A stretch of 33,850 bases of DNA, taken from the NCBI GenBank assembly GCA_003153775.1, contig PMBI01000043.1:1-33850 (forward strand), written 5' to 3'. A program made the position numbers and the translations under genes. Below the pieces are notes generated by a model. It had not been told where the DNA came from, did no database searches, and saw only the letters and a list, made by a program, of their open reading frames with translations. The DNA is from Syntrophaceae bacterium. Lineage in GTDB: Bacteria > Desulfobacterota > Syntrophia > Syntrophales > UBA2185. This document shows positions 31,800 to 33,850 of this stretch, in pieces; positions within the stretch are counted from its first letter, which is position 1; each line of letters opens with the position of its first letter.

Positions 31800-32786
31800 A
31801 TGCCAGCCAATCTGCCCCCGCATTATTTCGAAGCGGAACGAAGATTCCGGGAAGCCAAGACGCCGGAAGATAAGATCGAGGCATTGGAAGAGATGCTTGC
31901 CATTATGCCGAAACACAAGGGCACGGACAAGCTCAAGGCAATGCTGCGTGAACGTATCTCAAAATTAAAAGACCAGGCCCTGAAGAAAAAAGGTGTTTCG
32001 AGACAGAAAACGGCCTATGACATTGAGAAGGAAGGGCCGGCCCAGATGGTAATTATCGGACCTCCGAACACGGGCAAGTCCTCCCTCGTTAAATTAATAA
32101 CGAATGCCTCCCCGGAAGTGGCCGACTTTCCGCACACTACCCAAAAGCCGATGCCGGGAATGGCGCAATATGAGAACATCCAGTTCCAGCTTATCGATAC
32201 CCCGCCCCTCACAAAAGACTATACGGAGCCCGGCCTTATCGATCTGATCCGCCGGGCCGACATTGTGGTCATTCTGCTCGACCTCACCGCGGACCCGGTG
32301 GAACAGATGGAGGAAACCCTCCGGATCCTCCACTCATTTCGCATTTACTCTCACGCATGCACGATTCCGGAGGACCTAATAAAACCTCCCAGGATAAAGA
32401 AGATGCTCGTCGCCGTGAACAAGATGGACAGGCCCGAAGATAAAGAAACCCTGGACATCTTCTTGGAACTCTCGGACATCAAATTGCCGTGCATCGGTAT
32501 TTCGACCCGCACGTGCAAGAACATTCTGGTATTCCTGGATAAGCTTTATGGCCTCTCCGGTATTATCCGCGTATACACCAAACCTCCCGGGAAAGAGCCG
32601 GATAAGAAATCCCCGTTTGTGGTCCCCATAGGGAGCACGCTGGCGGAATTGGCAGGCAAGGTTCACAATGATTTTGTTTATAAATTGAAATACGCGAGGG
32701 CCTGGGGCAAATCAGTCCGTGATGGCCAGATGGTGCAGCGTGATTACGTCCTTCAGGACGGTGATGTAGTTGAATTATGCATATGA
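31800..32786 (+). CDS. DRG/Obg-type GTPase with C-terminal TGS domain
   Basis: A 328-residue GTP-binding protein. A helical N-terminal region (1-75) is followed by the G domain with the P-loop GPPNTGKSS, DTPP (G3) and NKMD (G4), then a TGS domain (about 275-328) with VVPIGSTLAELAGKVHNDF and ending DGDVVELCI. The order matches the DRG/RBG branch of Obg-family GTPases, which act around ribosomes. The start ATG has AAGGAGAT upstream. The release-factor-like gene begins eight bases after its stop, so the two are probably one operon, in keeping with a translation-related function. Confidence 0.88.
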   Translation: MPANLPPHYFEAERRFREAKTPEDKIEALEEMLAIMPKHKGTDKLKAMLRERISKLKDQALKKKGVSRQKTAYDIEKEGPAQMVIIGPPNTGKSSLVKLITNASPEVADFPHTTQKPMPGMAQYENIQFQLIDTPPLTKDYTEPGLIDLIRRADIVVILLDLTADPVEQMEETLRILHSFRIYSHACTIPEDLIKPPRIKKMLVAVNKMDRPEDKETLDIFLELSDIKLPCIGISTRTCKNILVFLDKLYGLSGIIRVYTKPPGKEPDKKSPFVVPIGSTLAELAGKVHNDFVYKLKYARAWGKSVRDGQMVQRDYVLQDGDVVELCI

Positions 32787-32794
32787 TGTAGCCT

Positions 32795-33214
32795 ATGAGC
32801 CTTTTTAATGTATCCCCGGAAAAAGAAAAGGGCTTAAGCGAGCGGATGGAGCGCCTCGGTGTTAGCGAAGCGGACTTGCGGGAGACGTTTGTCCGGTCGT
32901 CAGGCCCCGGCGGGCAGAAGGTCAACAAGGTGTCTTCCTGCGTCCAACTCGTGCATATACCATCGGGGCTATCCGTTAAATGCCAGCAGTCTCGATCTCA
33001 GACTTTGAACCGATTTACCGCAAGGCGCCTGCTCCTGGACAGGATCGAGGAGATTAAGCACGGGGCGGTGCAGGCGCAAAGACAGCAGGCTGAAAAGATA
33101 AGGCGGCAGAAGCGCCGCCGCTCAAGGCGGGCTAAGGAAAAAACGCTGAAGCTCAAACATATGCAGGCGGAAAAGAAGTCACTCAGGTCGAAGACTTCCT
33201 TGCCACTGGAATAA
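32795..33214 (+). CDS. GGQ release-factor-like peptidyl-tRNA hydrolase
   Basis: A 139-residue protein with the class I release factor catalytic domain. SSGPGGQKVNKVSSCVQL contains the GGQ loop that hydrolyses peptidyl-tRNA, and LVHIPSGLSVKCQQSRSQ follows as in RF1/RF2. The tail (about 95-139) is rich in Arg and Lys, as in ArfB and related rescue factors, which use it to bind the ribosomal mRNA channel. No stop-codon-recognition domain is present, so it is a rescue-type or assembly-related factor, not RF1 or RF2. It may rescue stalled ribosomes. Its position next to a DRG-like GTPase supports a role at the ribosome. Confidence 0.85.
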   Translation: MSLFNVSPEKEKGLSERMERLGVSEADLRETFVRSSGPGGQKVNKVSSCVQLVHIPSGLSVKCQQSRSQTLNRFTARRLLLDRIEEIKHGAVQAQRQQAEKIRRQKRRRSRRAKEKTLKLKHMQAEKKSLRSKTSLPLE

Positions 33215-33244
33215 AGCATAGAAAACTGGTACAGGGAAACCACC

Positions 33245-33718
33245 ATGTTAACAGCTTTGGAAAAGAATATCTCAAGACTCATCCAGCAGGATATCACCCT
33301 CGAAAAGAGGCCCTTCAAATACATTGCAGAAAAGGTGGGAGCTTCCGAAGAAGAAGTTCTCGCAACCATCCATGGCCTCATGACAAAAGGCGTGGTCCGG
33401 AAGTTCGGAGCCATTCTGAGACATCAGAAAGCGGGATTCCCGCACAACGCCATGGTCATCTGGGCCGTTTCGCAGGATAGAATTGAAATCGCCGGTAATA
33501 CCCTGGCCTCCTTCAAAGAGGTGACACACTGTTATGAAAGAACCCCGCCATTTGCGGGGAAGTATAACGTCTTCACGATGGTTCATTCCTCGGGAGAGGA
33601 CCAGGAAAGTGTAATTCATAAACTCTCGCAAAAGACGGGGATCACGGACTTTAAAGTCCTCACCAGCATAGAGGAATATAAAAAAAGCAGCATGGAGTAT
33701 TTCACAGATGCCCAGTAA
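33245..33718 (+). CDS. ahbB: Siroheme decarboxylase subunit beta (Lrp/AsnC-like)
   Basis: A 157-residue AsnC-fold enzyme subunit. With AhbA it removes two carboxyl groups from siroheme to make 12,18-didecarboxysiroheme in the alternative heme pathway of sulfate reducers and archaea. An N-terminal winged helix ([17 protein letters not shown]) is followed by [24 protein letters not shown] and the active-site motif THCYERTP, then [10 protein letters not shown] at the end; these fit AhbB better than AhbA. AhbA is not in the window. The start has AGGGAA upstream. It overlaps the next gene, hemL, by 11 bp, linking it to tetrapyrrole synthesis. Confidence 0.87.
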   Translation: MLTALEKNISRLIQQDITLEKRPFKYIAEKVGASEEEVLATIHGLMTKGVVRKFGAILRHQKAGFPHNAMVIWAVSQDRIEIAGNTLASFKEVTHCYERTPPFAGKYNVFTMVHSSGEDQESVIHKLSQKTGITDFKVLTSIEEYKKSSMEYFTDAQ

Positions 33719-33850
33719 ATCTTCCAAAATTCTTTTTAGAGAGGCGAGCAGATACATACCCGGAGGTGTGAACAGCCCCGTCAGGGCATTCAGGTCTGTT
33801 GATTCGACGCCGATTTTTATCGAAAGGGCCGCCGGTTCCAGGATCTACGA
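33708..33850 (+). CDS. hemL: Glutamate-1-semialdehyde 2,1-aminomutase, partial
   Basis: The first 47 codons of HemL are present before the window ends. [12 protein letters not shown] at about residues 18-29 is the family signature; HemL makes 5-aminolevulinate from glutamate-1-semialdehyde, the first tetrapyrrole precursor. The ATG at 33708 overlaps the ahbB stop region by 11 bp, so translation is coupled. Only the N-terminus is visible, so no active-site residues can be checked. Confidence 0.9.
   Translation, partial: MPSKSSKILFREASRYIPGGVNSPVRAFRSVDSTPIFIERAAGSRIY

Overview
The window looks like chromosomal DNA of a strictly anaerobic, Deltaproteobacteria-type (Desulfobacterota) bacterium, plausibly a syntroph or relative. 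The clues are Qmo/Hdr-type flavoproteins, a cytoplasmic Cys-type formate dehydrogenase, two aldehyde:ferredoxin oxidoreductase (AOR) family proteins, siroheme-decarboxylase-type heme synthesis (AhbB beside HemL), exported hemerythrin and rubredoxin, and intergenic palindromic repeats. The lineage is inferred from gene content only. No rRNA, tRNA, CRISPR array, transposase or phage gene was seen.

Layout. 1-7.2 kb: an alpha/beta hydrolase, a four-PAS hybrid histidine kinase, a D-malate/tartrate-type dehydrogenase, a small repeat protein behind a near-consensus sigma-54 promoter, and a lipoprotein. 7.2-8.3 kb: a predicted outer-membrane protein made of two tandem copies of one unit. 8.3-18.6 kb (minus strand): nine tightly packed redox genes in two blocks. 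The upstream block (18550 to 14505) encodes a Tat-exported NapG-like ferredoxin, a QmoA-like flavoprotein, an HdrA/QmoB-like flavoprotein and MvhD. After a 267-bp insert of repeats, the second block (14237 to 8294) encodes an FdhB-like protein, FdhA, an HdrC-like protein, a ferredoxin/NapH membrane fusion and a shortened AOR-like protein. 18.7-21.9 kb (minus): full-length AOR, a Tat-exported ferredoxin and a one-heme P460-type cytochrome, closed by a strong terminator. 22.2-23.1 kb: a ModE-N-type regulator and an exported GlcG/HbpS protein, convergent on a shared terminator. 23.3-27.5 kb (plus): an N-acyl amino acid synthase (FeeM)-like gene, an E1/ThiF-like adenylating enzyme, an MFS exporter, an exported hemerythrin and a Tat-exported rubredoxin. 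27.5-33.85 kb: a SUMF1-type protein, a COG2509-type flavoprotein, a NusG paralog, an RNase Z-like hydrolase, a TGS GTPase, a GGQ release-factor-like protein, AhbB and the start of HemL.

Working together (inference): FdhA, the FdhB-like and HdrC-like proteins, the two HdrA-type flavoproteins and MvhD look like a cytoplasmic formate/electron-bifurcation or quinone-linked module. The NapH-like fusion and NapG-like ferredoxin offer a route through the membrane to the cell exterior. The AOR with its own ferredoxin and the ModE-like regulator suggest molybdenum/tungsten-linked control of the neighbourhood. The most novel-looking locus is FeeM-like/ThiF-like/MFS, which resembles in logic the MccB-MccC part of microcin C systems but starts with an acyl transferase; two very short unannotated ORFs sit in its gene junctions.
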